DNA of 64,000 nt, from NCBI GenBank assembly GCA_001643675.2, contig LSRY02000026.1:698501-762500 (forward strand), read 5' to 3'. The position numbers were made by a program, and so were the translations under genes. This document shows positions 34,001-51,246 of the stretch, in pieces (positions within the stretch are counted from its first letter, which is position 1; each line of letters opens with the position of its first letter). The stretch is from Monocercomonoides exilis (Eukaryota; Preaxostyla; Oxymonadida; Polymastigidae). A model generated the notes under the pieces. It was not told the DNA's origin. It did no database searches and saw only the letters and a list, made by a program, of their open reading frames with translations.

Positions 34001-37000
34001 CAACAGAACAGTCAGTGAGTGTGAGGAGTGTGGAGTTGGATGTGATCAGAGATGATGATGATGCACCAGACAGAACATATGGAATACAGAACTTGATGTT
34101 TCTCATTGAACATTTGCTTTGCACATCAATCAGACAAGATGACTCAAAATTCTCTGGTGCTTTCACCTTAATCTCTATCCCTTTTGTCACACATGAAATC
34201 TCCCATTCATGGCCATCTGTCATTCCAACTGCCTCAGCAAGCACATATCCTGAATCCAATTCGATCTTCTTGTTTGTGTCTGCATATCTCACCTGTGCTG
34301 CATGGATGATGGTGGCACACGGATAATAGTCAAACCCACAGAACCACGAGTCGTATCCACCCACCCCATCCTTCCCTTTCCCCACATGTGCTGCATCTGG
34401 ATATCTGTCCAAATACACATTCAGTGGGAACAGCCCCATTGTTGTGTCACTCCGATCATATCCCACAATCTCATTGTATTTTGAACTGTCATGTTGAACA
34501 TTCAGCTTTTCTCTTGTTATTCCCCAGCTCACTGAATCGCTCCCATTCACAAATACATAATTCCCTCCCAACGGGGCAGAACACCCTGAGAAGTCAACTG
34601 ACGCAATCGAGAAGTCAATCGAGTTGTCAGCCAGATGCAGCATCATCCCTCCTCCATATTTGCCACTTCTGCATCTCTTGAATGTTGTTGTTCTTTCAAC
34701 CTGAAGCTTGCTTGCATCTGTTTCCATCTCAACCTTGATTCCTCCTCCACTGCCATTTTCACACCCACAATCTTCGATTGTCACATTCTGAACAACAAAT
34801 GTCTCCCCTTCTGCCACACTCTTTGCCACAACCACCCCATCTCCTTCAATCAACTTCACATTCTTCACCGTTAAGTTCACCAGCGTGCTCCCTCCAGATA
34901 CTGTGGATGTCAAAAAAAGGGCAGAGGAGGAAGATGAAGAAGAAGATAAAACAGGTTCAGAGAACAACGATTGAGAAATATTCATATCTTTGATCTCCAC
35001 ATCAACCATCGACAGCTGTGAAAGTGGAACCGCAAACACTGACGAAGAAATAACATATTCTCCAACATTACTCCTTGTAATCACAACATCCTCCAACGAG
35101 AGTGACCCACTCCTGTCAGAAACCACAACCACACTCGGAGAAGAAGGATTTGCGTTTGAGTTACAGTCAACCTTCATGTGCAACAAACCAAGGTGACCTG
35201 TTGAAACACTGAACAGCGATCCAGTTGATGAAAGGGATTTCATTTCAATCGAACTCTCCATCCTTCCTTTCCCAATGACTGAAATCTTCTTTGTCCCAAT
35301 CTCAATTGTTGCTGTCTCGCTTGTGTGATTCCCGCCCATCAGCGTTATATTCAAATTGACCTGGATCACACTCTTATCAACTGCAACACCAATGGTTCTG
35401 CATGCACTTGACTCATCCAATCCACACAACTCTTCTTCGCCACCTCCACTCACAGCAACAAATCGATTGAGAATTCCTCTCTTCAACCAATCCTTTTTTG
35501 ATGTTTCGTCATATGTCCATTTTTGTTCATTTGCATAATTGTGTGCAAAGCAGATCCTCTTATCGTTTGTGTTTGTGGTGTAACATTCGAAAAATGGATT
35601 TCCAGCGTTCAAATAGACATCGTAAGTATCAACATATTCAACATCATGCCCACGTGGATTGGCTGCATCCAAACAACTGCATCCGTGAAAAAATAAAAAC
35701 AAACAATAGATACCATCATCTGGTGCTGTTGTTCGATTTGGATGCAGCTCCAGTCCTCCACCCTCTTTTTTAGCCCAACAAGAAATAAATTGGGTGCTTC
35801 TCATTTTGAATTCAGCAGGAACATTATAGCAAAAGATCCCTCCACCAATTGAATTAGCAACCGAGCATGACGTGAAACAGCAATCAAACAAACATGCACT
35901 CTCCCCTTTTCCATATTCAGTTCCAACACATCCAATATCTGAAACATAAAAATTATCAAGATAAAGTCCTCCTCCGTATCCATTTCCCAGACAACTCCTG
36001 AATTCACATCCACTGATCCGAACACAATTAGTGATTGAAAAAATGCATATACCACCCCCACGATAATTCTGTGCCACACAAGAATCAAATGTGTTGTTAA
36101 CAATCTCGACCGATTTTAAATTGAAAAAATTAATACCACCTCCTCCATAATGAGCACAGCAGTTGTTGAAAGAGCAATGCGAAACAGACACCGATGCCGA
36201 CGTCTGACTGAACATGCAGATTGCCCCTCCACTTGACACTCCATCTGAGTATGAATTTTCTGCTCCTGTTGTCTTCGACCCATCCCATTCACACCAAATA
36301 AACGAATTGGACCCATTTTCTGTTTCATTATGCCTTCCTGGCTTTAATGGAACATCTTCAGTTCCTTCACATTCAACATTCCTTGTCCGACAACACCCAA
36401 TGAATGAGGTGTTTGAAACAGACAAGGAAGCTAAGGGGTTATTCAGAGAGTGAACAATTCCGCCATCATACACATCGCATACTGATGAGAATGAGCAACT
36501 GCTCAAAAAACATGTGGTTTGGGTTGACGTAGCGGTTGAAGGCGAGCATGCATCATTTGCTGTTGAAATATTGAAAAATGTGAGTTGAGAGAGTGAAACA
36601 AGAGGAATGAAGTGTGATGAGAGGAATGGGGCTGATGAGACACAAAAAGAAGAGAAATGTGATTCACTCAACGAAATAATGGCAGACTGTGAAAAGTGAT
36701 TGCCAAATTGTTCAGAAGTGAAAAGAGGAGGAAATTCATTCAAACCTTCAACATTTGGCTCAACAGAAACATTAACAAATGATCCAAAACTCCCTTCCAA
36801 CTCAAAAGGAGATAAATGTTGCCCCACAAAAAGAATGCACTCTCTCATTGAAAGAATGCTTCCTCTTTTTGCAATGAGTATTCTTTTTGATCCTTTTTCT
36901 CTCATCAACAGTTTCATTTCCATGATTGATGAATTAAAGCATTCCAAACAACCATCTATTTCGCTCCATTGGAAAATATTAGGCTTCTTCAAAATTCCAA

Positions 37001-37286
37001 TTTCTTTTCCTAATTCTTCTTTGTTGTTTTTTTCATCTTTCTGAAAGTCTTTTCCACGAATTTCACTCAACTTCATTTTTTTATTCAATCTTATATCATC
37101 TTCGTTGCATTTAATAAACTCAGTATTTGAAGGGTTTTTGCTAATCTGAAGCATGTTTCCATCCATTTCAATAACCTTTTCTTCTTTCATATTTTCTCCA
37201 ACCAAGTTGGAGATTTCTTTTGAGGCAGCGAAAAGAATGCAATACAAATAAGAACAGAAAACAAATATCCCTATTCCTGACATCAT
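28032..37286 (-). CDS. Giant receptor-like protein: beta-helix ectodomain, one membrane span, pseudokinase-like tail
   Basis: Single uninterrupted frame of ~3,084 residues. I start it at ATG 37286 (MMSGIGIFVFCSYLYCILFA, a signal peptide); the open frame extends 12 codons upstream without an ATG. The ectodomain has Asn/Gly-rich beta-helix repeats with GGGI/GGGL/GGGM turns and Cys-containing rungs (VRISGCEFRSC). Five module borders carry a CG....(P)C.(S/T)I motif (near residues 620, 983, 1350, 1702, 2115), often after an IPL.VYL string. One membrane helix (LLLIVMIMAAILVIVLIGFI, ~2612-2634) is followed by basic RWRKQKRR, an acidic/Ser-rich linker and a kinase C-lobe remnant: LRWMAPEL (~2922), VVFSIGMMLWECL, PFGEYP, CWQSQRSIRISL. 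No glycine loop, HRD or DFG is visible, so catalysis is unlikely. Probably a surface receptor or adhesin; ligand unknown. Confidence 0.9.
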   Translation of the reverse strand: MMSGIGIFVFCSYLYCILFAASKEISNLVGENMKEEKVIEMDGNMLQISKNPSNTEFIKCNEDDIRLNKKMKLSEIRGKDFQKDEKNNKEELGKEIGILKKPNIFQWSEIDGCLECFNSSIMEMKLLMREKGSKRILIAKRGSILSMRECILFVGQHLSPFELEGSFGSFVNVSVEPNVEGLNEFPPLFTSEQFGNHFSQSAIISLSESHFSSFCVSSAPFLSSHFIPLVSLSQLTFFNISTANDACSPSTATSTQTTCFLSSCSFSSVCDVYDGGIVHSLNNPLASLSVSNTSFIGCCRTRNVECEGTEDVPLKPGRHNETENGSNSFIWCEWDGSKTTGAENSYSDGVSSGGAICMFSQTSASVSVSHCSFNNCCAHYGGGGINFFNLKSVEIVNNTFDSCVAQNYRGGGICIFSITNCVRISGCEFRSCLGNGYGGGLYLDNFYVSDIGCVGTEYGKGESACLFDCCFTSCSVANSIGGGIFCYNVPAEFKMRSTQFISCWAKKEGGGLELHPNRTTAPDDGIYCLFLFFHGCSCLDAANPRGHDVEYVDTYDVYLNAGNPFFECYTTNTNDKRICFAHNYANEQKWTYDETSKKDWLKRGILNRFVAVSGGGEEELCGLDESSACRTIGVAVDKSVIQVNLNITLMGGNHTSETATIEIGTKKISVIGKGRMESSIEMKSLSSTGSLFSVSTGHLGLLHMKVDCNSNANPSSPSVVVVSDRSGSLSLEDVVITRSNVGEYVISSSVFAVPLSQLSMVDVEIKDMNISQSLFSEPVLSSSSSSSSALFLTSTVSGGSTLVNLTVKNVKLIEGDGVVVAKSVAEGETFVVQNVTIEDCGCENGSGGGIKVEMETDASKLQVERTTTFKRCRSGKYGGGMMLHLADNSIDFSIASVDFSGCSAPLGGNYVFVNGSDSVSWGITREKLNVQHDSSKYNEIVGYDRSDTTMGLFPLNVYLDRYPDAAHVGKGKDGVGGYDSWFCGFDYYPCATIIHAAQVRYADTNKKIELDSGYVLAEAVGMTDGHEWEISCVTKGIEIKVKAPENFESSCLIDVQSKCSMRNIKFCIPYVLSGASSSSLITSNSTLLTLTDCSVVCSSENPIGYCFANVVGGKVKVEGLVIRETLIFGEHSLIEFSEGVESVVFCGCEVNNIEKRSGDGGWVSGVVGAERDEGKNGIIVIESCVVKGCRCVGGRGGGMNVVVNGEGSVVVNGSCVIDGCEAKGSGESSGGRSEGRGGGMMIVMESRDGSMKMESGREGLFVFGENNKAQYGKDVFVECGGGVLLEWKVNGSSFSFFDFGVIPTDVLKLCGSEDGREGEVIPLFVYLCSMGTKLRVDGRGERALDQSHCGFEEFGCLTIDYCVGKRASINVNEIEVISESWIKNEMKIASFEVSVCGKEEGMSVLVRDEGSITQNNLIECTKSFEMRHLSFVLNEEMNGKRSGFIHSSSSSSTITMTSCSVTFGNDEMIGYSVICIEGGGLVVHGFVMEGGARMSGKSPIVVSNGAQLEMNDSRMSGVEVVGGSGGGGGCLNVEMGVNGNVNIEGCNLSSVCSGGSGMKGGGMKISVGKGGRLEMKGVRYSLCEVPREDVEEGGRGMGGGMFVKLADEMGTFVMEGMEFEGCDGWKGKNVFVSGWNLSEIVNEGHLKWEIKEEELGSLDELCGWERKMTGEEGYVIPLVVYLWRNWSGDGFVSREKGGDFSGCGYSEAPCSSIDHLISLRYPTLGGGETHIAIVGSGLLSHSISFSSSFSSSISSSISESQKVVIEGTKKGTGVTISDEDENDLSDGSMISSNVSLSFVNVSFTKPAITTHHEVLIESSGANTLLSVSDCSFGPGRRVAESFGYCVMRVNGGSVVIERCSLSLISELKGLIAFSPSAGEVTLQNVNISFAGVTERSLISMMEDENQMNGEKKDFSNGNRPVLRVIGCSFANITNEGIGASIVDVGSFEDGVECVMDECSMSSCKSGLSDEGGGMRVVLKSGESVLKVNGSTFSMCKCSSETGCGGGLFIDGSDPHANYGNESPIPPLNFKIVNILFVMNEAHVGKDVFVRCHSIVHQINETLFALNYNQESLNSNNSICGRDVWSEGDVDLIPLITFYYSAQVFVSGRGSDGRGCGAQSIPCASIDCGVEHIEEGVMNGILIYGEGFVRKECVIGDLVVNSLKKAQGIVRLNCKIEKSAEKDCVMEFVNECGVERCSFQFEDGFESAHTYFMKVKNGSMEIQKCEFISSSPTTTAELKLNSSIVSVESGELKITETTFSDIHSTTSILLFCEESNVIIVESRISNIKCEGDVVSVGGKAKVEMKEMGVVNVTVMSKGCVIGIEDAEKEVSVLNSSFGRCVNSVNKGSMMQIRNSKNVRIEACVFDGENENEVINEENNRKEGLCKWNGSLVDIEKSKVEMRETTIRNSKAGGLWVSGASVKIENGKFENNNPSIEGYPSARRNVICEGNGELNVVSVKGGDGLKDNSSLWILDEGCELGGIAAERGSSFFIPILEEVKNSSQPNGNVELMIVGKLLLPCDLSVKMSMKDGDEEEIVRKGIEEEGFVSENEIHTFISCSELEKVREETEVSVWIVFGKGDSPSSTERFIVKNRSENVGKGDERIVEGGKDGKSSLLLIVMIMAAILVIVLIGFILFVVRWRKQKRRTKELEEIVNDTVRKDPKAFEMVTMEMSPEEQWRRAEKEAEKKNEERMKKRVYEKSLGHSESSEHLLSESGSTEYILGRDSDKIPQWMLEKVDEKEEDDEETRKRTPSPSISSTSTTDSDSTFVRSESLCPTTSSMSNLVDAMACSSPHEKLIVDLRDSLFMLLHGRNKTKEMAIGTLQEREQTAAQILFWVANLALHSFDEMENGLSSLSTLSPHIVLFSEHMVICIVMHSDFSSDDDSDSSSISSSTVVTSASDDSEDSLPSSAFEDDEYNRKECLRWMAPELQVNKKMGATKKSVVFSIGMMLWECLTLDIPFGEYPAEVAGDKILNGERPDMAALVEESGLGELVESCWQSQRSIRISLDDLKRELFQHFPAGTMILTMSDAMEDEDGTEEEKSKTEDEAQAISESQEKLSVNPQKRERKTRNDVEKEMVKGIIIV

Positions 37287-38056
37287 TTTAACTGTCTGTT
37301 GGTTGAGAAAAGCAAAATACACTTCTATTATAATTAATGGAAAATGTTATGGGTCAAAAACAAAAGGCTCAATAAATAATTAATGGATGGTTTTTTGCTT
37401 TGTATTTATTTTCAATAAGTTATTGACGAAAAAAGAAATTTCATTATTATCAGTTATCTGTGAATATTTCAGATTATCTAGTTAATATTTGGAAGCACGC
37501 ATCGTATTTTGAAACTTTTTAAATTTTCAATTTTTATTTTTTTATCAAAGACAAAAAACACCAAAAAAAATAAAATAAAATAAAATAAAATAAAAACACG
37601 AATATATTAATTTCAAAGAAATCATTTTCCAATTGAATTAGTAATTTTGAAAACGAAATTCTTTCTTTTTCAACTGGGAACTTTTCCAAGCATTCACAAA
37701 ATTTATCTTATTTGGCTTAATAACAAGAATTGAATTCGACAGATATGAAATTTTCAAAGAACAATTTTTAAATTTACAAATCTTAGCGTCTTTCGTACCC
37801 CTTCACATGCCATGAAACTTTTCATTAAATTATCGAGGAAAAAAAAATTTCATCGAATGTTCATACGACCTTATTTTTCAAATAAAATAAATACAAATTT
37901 TCAAAAGCTGTGAAATACACATATTTCAAAAAGCAAAACTTTCGAAATCAAAAAGTGAAAAAAAAGAAAAAGAAAAAGAAAAAGAAATGAAAAAAGAATA
38001 GAAAATACAATTATCAGTTTCTGAAGTGAAAATGAGATGCTCTCATGAAAAACCTC
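37287..38056. other. Intergenic between receptor and coiled-coil genes
   Basis: Upstream region of the receptor gene and downstream region of the coiled-coil gene. AT-rich, with an (AAAAT)n run at ~37564-37594 and an AAAAAG run at ~37955-37985. No gene seen. Confidence 0.5.
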
Positions 38057-45916
<7,860 letters not shown>

Positions 45917-46558
45917 TTTTGCTGTTCCGAGTTATGGTTCTGGAAATTTTCAATGCTTTTTTGACAGAAAAATATAAAACATATAGATTTATTGATTCTT
46001 ATGTTGCATTTGATGAGAGTGCATTAAAAAAAAATTCTGACACGATATGAGTGTTTGATGTCAATCATCCTTTTAAATCATTTTTTCATTCTTTTATCCT
46101 TCCTTTTATTATTATGATAAATATTGTTTGAAACATGATTTATTATTTATTTTTCTTTCTTTCTTTCTCTCTCACTCTTATCAAATATTTGGAAAATTGG
46201 AAACGGATGTGATGAACTTACTTGTTCAAGTTACCCAGAGTTCAAAATAATAATGAGGAAAATTAATGAAAAGTTTTTATGAATTTAAATTTCGAACAAA
46301 AAAAAATTTAACTAAATTTCAATTATTCATTATGTTGGTTCGATCAAAAAGAAACAAAAGGTTTGCTTGTCTTCTCAAATACAAAAACGATCATTGGTTT
46401 TGTTGTTGTGACATATTGTACACTTATTTTTTTGAAATTGGAAAGAAGTTAGTATTTAGACAATAACATTTTCAAAAAGTCTGAAAAGAAGAAAGTTTGC
46501 TTTCACCGATTGTTTCCAATTTAAATCGCGATTGAATCTTTTTCATCTTGAATTAATT
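45917..46558. promoter_or_regulatory. Divergent intergenic region between coiled-coil gene and family gene C
   Basis: Start codons of the minus-strand coiled-coil gene (45916) and plus-strand gene C (46559) are 642 bases apart and point away from each other, so both promoters should lie here. The sequence is AT-rich; I cannot point to a specific core promoter motif. Confidence 0.35.
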
Positions 46559-48003
46559 ATGAACAGAATGAATTTTTTTTATATCATTCAAAGAACATCC
46601 GAAATTGATAAGTTTAGGAGTTTGTTCTTTTCTAACGGTTTATACAAAAAGGCACTGTTTTTTTTATTCTTAATATGTGCTTTGAAGGATTGCTTGACGA
46701 ACTTGGAGGTTGCAATGAGAATGAGCAGAAACAGAAAATCGTTGAAATGATCGAAATTGTTGATGAAATGAGTAAAAATGAATTCATGGAAATTTGTACA
46801 ATTGAAATGTTCAATAAAATTCACAAAATGATTGAAGAAAAGAAATTGAATTTAATAAATGCGTTACCTATGTTGAAGCATATGGGATATTGCAATGTGT
46901 GGAAAGAATTTTGGAATTGCTGTTGCGATAGCTCTTCATTGAAGATAATATTTGAGAAGATCATTCTTGAAGAAAATAGAAAAACAGAAGGAAAGAAAGA
47001 GAAGTTGCAAGTTGATCTTTGTGAATGTCATCTTTTGCTAAACAATGATTCCTCATCTGAATTATTGTCAGTTTGTGTGAAGTGCCTTCTTAAAGCTGCA
47101 AAGCAAATTGATCAAAACGAGGAAACGCAAAAGGAAGTTGAAATGGCTTTGCTGACCTTGAGACGCATTGAAATGCTCACAGTTTGAAATAGAATCATCA
47201 TTTTAAAATTGTTGCTTTTTTCATATGTATTTTTAAAGAGAGAGGATCGTGAACCAAATCTGAATGAAATCAAAGAGATCATCAGATATCATCGGGATCA
47301 TCATAATTTGACGCATCTTGCGTGCCTATCTGCTTGGGAGATTGTGATAAGCCGATTTCATTCAGAAAAAAGTTTAGAAGATGTTGTTGTGAATCGGATG
47401 CATTTTGCTGAAGAAGCTGCAAAAGAAGTGGAAGATCTGTCGAAATGCATTGATTGGAACAAAAAAGAAGAAAAGACTGAGAAGAGAAAAAAGAAAGAAA
47501 GAAAGATCATAATGAAATGGGTTTTTTTGATAGAAGTGTTTTTTCTGAGTTTGAGATTGTGGAAAGAAGAATTTGTTGGATTGATCCAAAGTCTTGTCAA
47601 GATGTGTTTTGACACAAAAGAGAATGAAAGAGCCATAACTGAATGGTGCATTTCCATGTTTCATACAATAGGATACCTTGAAAGTGTGAGTGTTAACAGC
47701 TTTGTGGACGGAGGAGCGGTGAATCTTATGATGGAAGGGATACTGCAACCCACGTTGAACAAAAATATTGCAAGAAGTTGCTTGGAATTCTTCTTGGAGT
47801 TTTCAAGAAGATTGAAAGAGAAGAGAGATAATAAAGAAGAGGAAGCGAAAATAATGGCAACAAAAAAGAAAATGATTAAAAATATGGAAGAAAAAGGATA
47901 CGAAGACGTTATCACAAGCTTTCAAAAAATTCTACCAACATTAACACCCAATAATGTTATTGGACTATCTGTCTGTTTCACGAATTATTTTGTGTATGCA
48001 TAA
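46559..48003 (+). CDS. Helical-repeat family protein, copy C (3 exons)
   Basis: Exons 46559-46637, 46688-47181 and 47239-48003, with introns of 50 and 57 bases (GTTTAT...GAAG and GTTTGA...AAAG), giving ~445 residues. Splice phases (1, then 0) are the same as in paralogues A and D. The first exon (MNRMNFFYIIQRTSEIDKFR) is longer than in A and D; a second ATG at 46568 is also possible. The body carries LQVDLCECHLLLN, DREPNLNEIKEIIRYH and an ARM-like VDGGAVNLMMEGILQPTLN, and it ends TNYFVYA. It is the most diverged of the four copies. No known domain; alpha-solenoid inferred, function unknown. Confidence 0.78.
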
Positions 48004-49205
48004 ATCGATCATCATTTTTCAATTTTTGTAATTTTTCAGAGGAAATCATGAAAGGCGGCTTATAGAGGCTTCGTTTTATCTCTAATCTTTATTTCAAAAA
48101 ATGTAAGTTAAAAAATATTTTGAAGAAAACATTCTTTTGTTAATTTTTGTATTTCAAATGATTCGCATCTGAGAAAAGGGTGTTCAATAAAAGTTTTGAA
48201 GAATTATTTTTATGTTAAATAAGAAAAAATTAGGAATATAAATTCTGCAAAGTTTGACTGAAAGAAATTAACGATAATGAAAATTTTTTCCATTCAAAAC
48301 TCATCATTCACATATTTCCAGAAGCTAACATAAAAAAAAAAAAAAAGAAAAAAAAAAAAAAGAAAAAGAAAAAAAAGAATCAATTTCACAATAGATTATT
48401 CATCAAAGATTTGTTGGAAATGCAGTTGTATTGCGAAGTTCCGCAAACAGCAACTATTTCATTGTTGCATCAGGTTCAAAAAAACTTGGATTTATGTATT
48501 TCCCAAGAATTAAAACTGATATATCCATCTTATGCTTTCATTTTTTTCAAATATGAAACAAAATAATCTGCACCCAATAAAACATTTGCTTCTTTCTTCA
48601 ATTGAAATGCTATTTCTTAACCTCGCTTCCCTTTGGCTCTTCCGCCACTCTTTGAAGGCTCATCGAATTGTTTAAATCTTTGAAAATCATCACTTCAATC
48701 ATCCATCATTTGTCAACTTTCCTGATTTGAAATTCTACCTTTTTTTTCAATCTCTCCTTTTGCTTCCAAATAAAAAGATCTTCAGGTTGTCTTTCAGAAA
48801 TGCATCAAATACTTTTTCTCCTCCCTTTTCATTGGACATTTTATCGACTTCATCTTTCATTCATTGAATATTCAACACTTCATCCATCAATAGATTTTGT
48901 TGTTGACAAGAAATTCTTCACTTACATCTCTCTGAAAAAACATTATCACTATCTTTTATAATTAAAAAGGTTTCTTTGTGGCTTGTATTGTCATTCCTTT
49001 CTTTCTTTTTCCGATATAAATATTCCTCGTTTTATATTGTCAATCCATTTCCTTATTCAAAATATCCCGGACTGCCCCCCCTGCCTTATGTTCTCTTATA
49101 CAATATAATTTTGATTTATCCTTCTTTTTCATTGAACCACATCATCTTTTGTCTTTATTCTATAAATAATAAGTCAAACTTGTTTTCATCCCTTGCACCT
49201 TATAA
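48004..49205. other. Intergenic, A-rich tract, no supported gene
   Basis: Contains an A-rich run with scattered G at ~48330-48378. The frame 48976-49320 (plus) is open into the next feature, and its 3' end is the conserved exon described there; its upstream part has no paralogue in the window. Confidence 0.4.
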
Positions 49206-49590
49206 AATTTATGAAAATCATGTATCTTCCGTATCTTCGTATATTTCTCAATGGCTATATAATAATCTGCTCCATTCACATTGTTATGCTCTCCAAAGTG
49301 GAGATTGGCCATTTCAATAAAAAGTCAGATTCCTGCACTTTGGAAAGGATACAGATGGAAATATTTTCACAATCAACAGAACAATAAAAATTACATTCGT
49401 TACGTCTTTTTGTGTAATTGATGAAATTGTTGTATTCCCCTTGGACATCCAATCTCCAAAAACCATCAGATTGAATTTCAAAAATATAGCATCTCCATCA
49501 TTGTCTGCTGTGACCATGCAAAACAATTTATCTTATTCTGCAGAAAATGTTCATTCACTGTTCTCTCATTTTGTCAATGTTTATTCTTGA
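49206..49590 (+). CDS. 3' part of an unrecognised conserved gene upstream of family gene D
   Basis: Two exons: one ending SSYISQWLYNNLLHSH at 49282, and 49325-49590 starting FRFLHFGKDTDGNIFT. They are joined across a 42-base intron (GTTATG...AAAAG); the codon TTC is split between them. The second exon runs NRTIKITFVTSFCVID, IQSPKTIRLNFKN, ASPSLSAVTMQNN and ends FVNVYS-TGA. The inverted duplicate at 5600-5985 conserves the protein sequence on both sides of the intron, which supports coding, but carries two frameshifts. The true start lies further left and is not determined. Beta-rich composition; no family recognised. Confidence 0.45.
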
Positions 49591-49827
49591 CTTTGAAAAT
49601 GTCTTTCGATCATTGAATCCATAACTACAAACAGAAAAAACAAATCCTTTTTTTATCTTTGTCATCCTTTGTCAAAAATGTTTACACAAGAAAAAACAGT
49701 GTGAAAGCAGATTTTTTAAAACTATTTTGAGTTTTTATTTTTCATCTTATTCTTATATCCAATGAAATGTGGATTCAATACGAATGATGAATTTTCATTG
49801 TTTTCTTGGTGCAATGCATTTTTGAAA

Positions 49828-51246
49828 ATGCAGGAAACGGGTGTCACTGAAAGACTTAATGGTGTGCAAACATTATTGCACTTTAATTTTTGTTGATTTC
49901 ATTAATTTTTTTCAACATAATTAAAGAATTATTTTATAAACTTGAACATTGTGATGAGGATGAGCAAAAACAGAAAATCGAAGAAATGAATGAAATGATA
50001 AATGAAATGGATGGAAAAGAATTCAGATCTGTTTTCACAACCGAACTGTTCAACAGAATAGACAAAATGATAGAAGTTAAAAAATTGCCTTTAGAGATTG
50101 CAATTTTGTTGCTGAAGCGCGTTGGATTTTTCAAAGTGCTGAAAGGAATTTGGATTAACAGGTTTAACGAATCTTCATTGGAGGAGAAATTTAAGGAGAT
50201 TATTTATGATGAAAATGAGAAGAAAGATGAAGATAAAGACGAAATAATTTTTGTTGACATTTGCGAATGCTATTTTATGCTTGACAATCAGTTTTCTTCG
50301 GACATGTATCCATTGTGTGTGTCATGCCTTTTGAATGTTGCATCGAGCAAGGAGAAAAAGGAAGAAGCGCAAAAGAAAGTGGTAATTGCCTTGCTGGCTT
50401 TGAATTGCATTGAAGAAAATGATGTTTGAGCATTTCTTTTTCATTTTTATTATATTTGCTTTTTGTTCCTTTATTTCAAATTAGTTTTTCGGACGAGAAC
50501 TATATTTGAAGGAAATTACAGAAATCATCAAATATCATCAGGAACACAGAAATCTGGCACGACTCGGTTATCAATCAGTTTGGCATTTTATGATAAAAAG
50601 ATTTCTCAACGACAAAAGTTTGGAAGGTGTAATTGAAAATGAACTGCATTTTGGAAGAGAGGCAAAAAGAGAACTGAAAGAGCTGATGAAATGTGTGAAT
50701 TGGAAGAAAAAGGAAGAGGAAAGGGGAAAAGGAAGGGGAGAAGAGACAATTTTGATGAGATGGCTCAAAACATTGAATATGTATATTTGTTTTTTCAAAT
50801 TGAAGAATGAAGAATTAGATGTGCTTATCAACAGTATTATTCAGGTTTTTCGAATGGCAAAGGATAATCACGGGGAAATTTGCAACTGGTGCATTTTTTC
50901 CTTGAGAAATGCAGCAGAAAATAGAAATGTGGAAATTGAAGACTTGTTGAAAGGCGGAGCTGCTGATGCTGTTTTAGAGGAGATCCAGAGACAAACATTG
51001 AATAACATAATTGTATATAAATGCTTGCAATTCTTTGCAATTGCTTCAAATCGATTGAAAGAAGAGGAGTGTGATGAAATGAAAGAAGCGAAAAGAAAGG
51101 CAGCAAAAAGGAAGGCGCTTGAAAAAATGGAAGAAGAAGGATGCGAAGATACCATCACCAGCTTTCATAAAAAGTTTTATTATCTCAATAGAAAATATCA
51201 TTATTATTTATCTTCAAGAATTTCAGATTATTTTGTGAATGTTTGA
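49828..51246 (+). CDS. Helical-repeat family protein, copy D (3 exons)
   Basis: Exons 49828-49861, 49927-50423 and 50485-51246; introns of 65 bases (GTGTGC...AAAG) and 61 bases (GTTTGA...TTAG); ~430 residues. The start MQETGVTERLN-ELFYKLEH is almost identical to copy A, and even the first intron is nearly the same sequence, so A and D are recent duplicates in opposite orientation. It ends RISDYFVNV. It contains IFVDICECYFML, LYLKEITEIIKYHQEHRNLA and the ARM-like LLKGGAADAVLEEIQRQTLN. Function unknown. Intact by every check I can make by eye. Confidence 0.82.

Noticed and set aside
28236-36453. Many long plus-strand frames opposite the giant receptor gene
   Set aside because: They are mirror frames of Ser/Thr/Gly-rich coding sequence; the minus frame is continuous with a signal peptide, modules, membrane span and a recognisable tail.
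37287-37322. Start of the receptor gene 12 codons upstream at 37322
   Set aside because: That codon is GTG; the ATG at 37286 directly precedes a good signal peptide.
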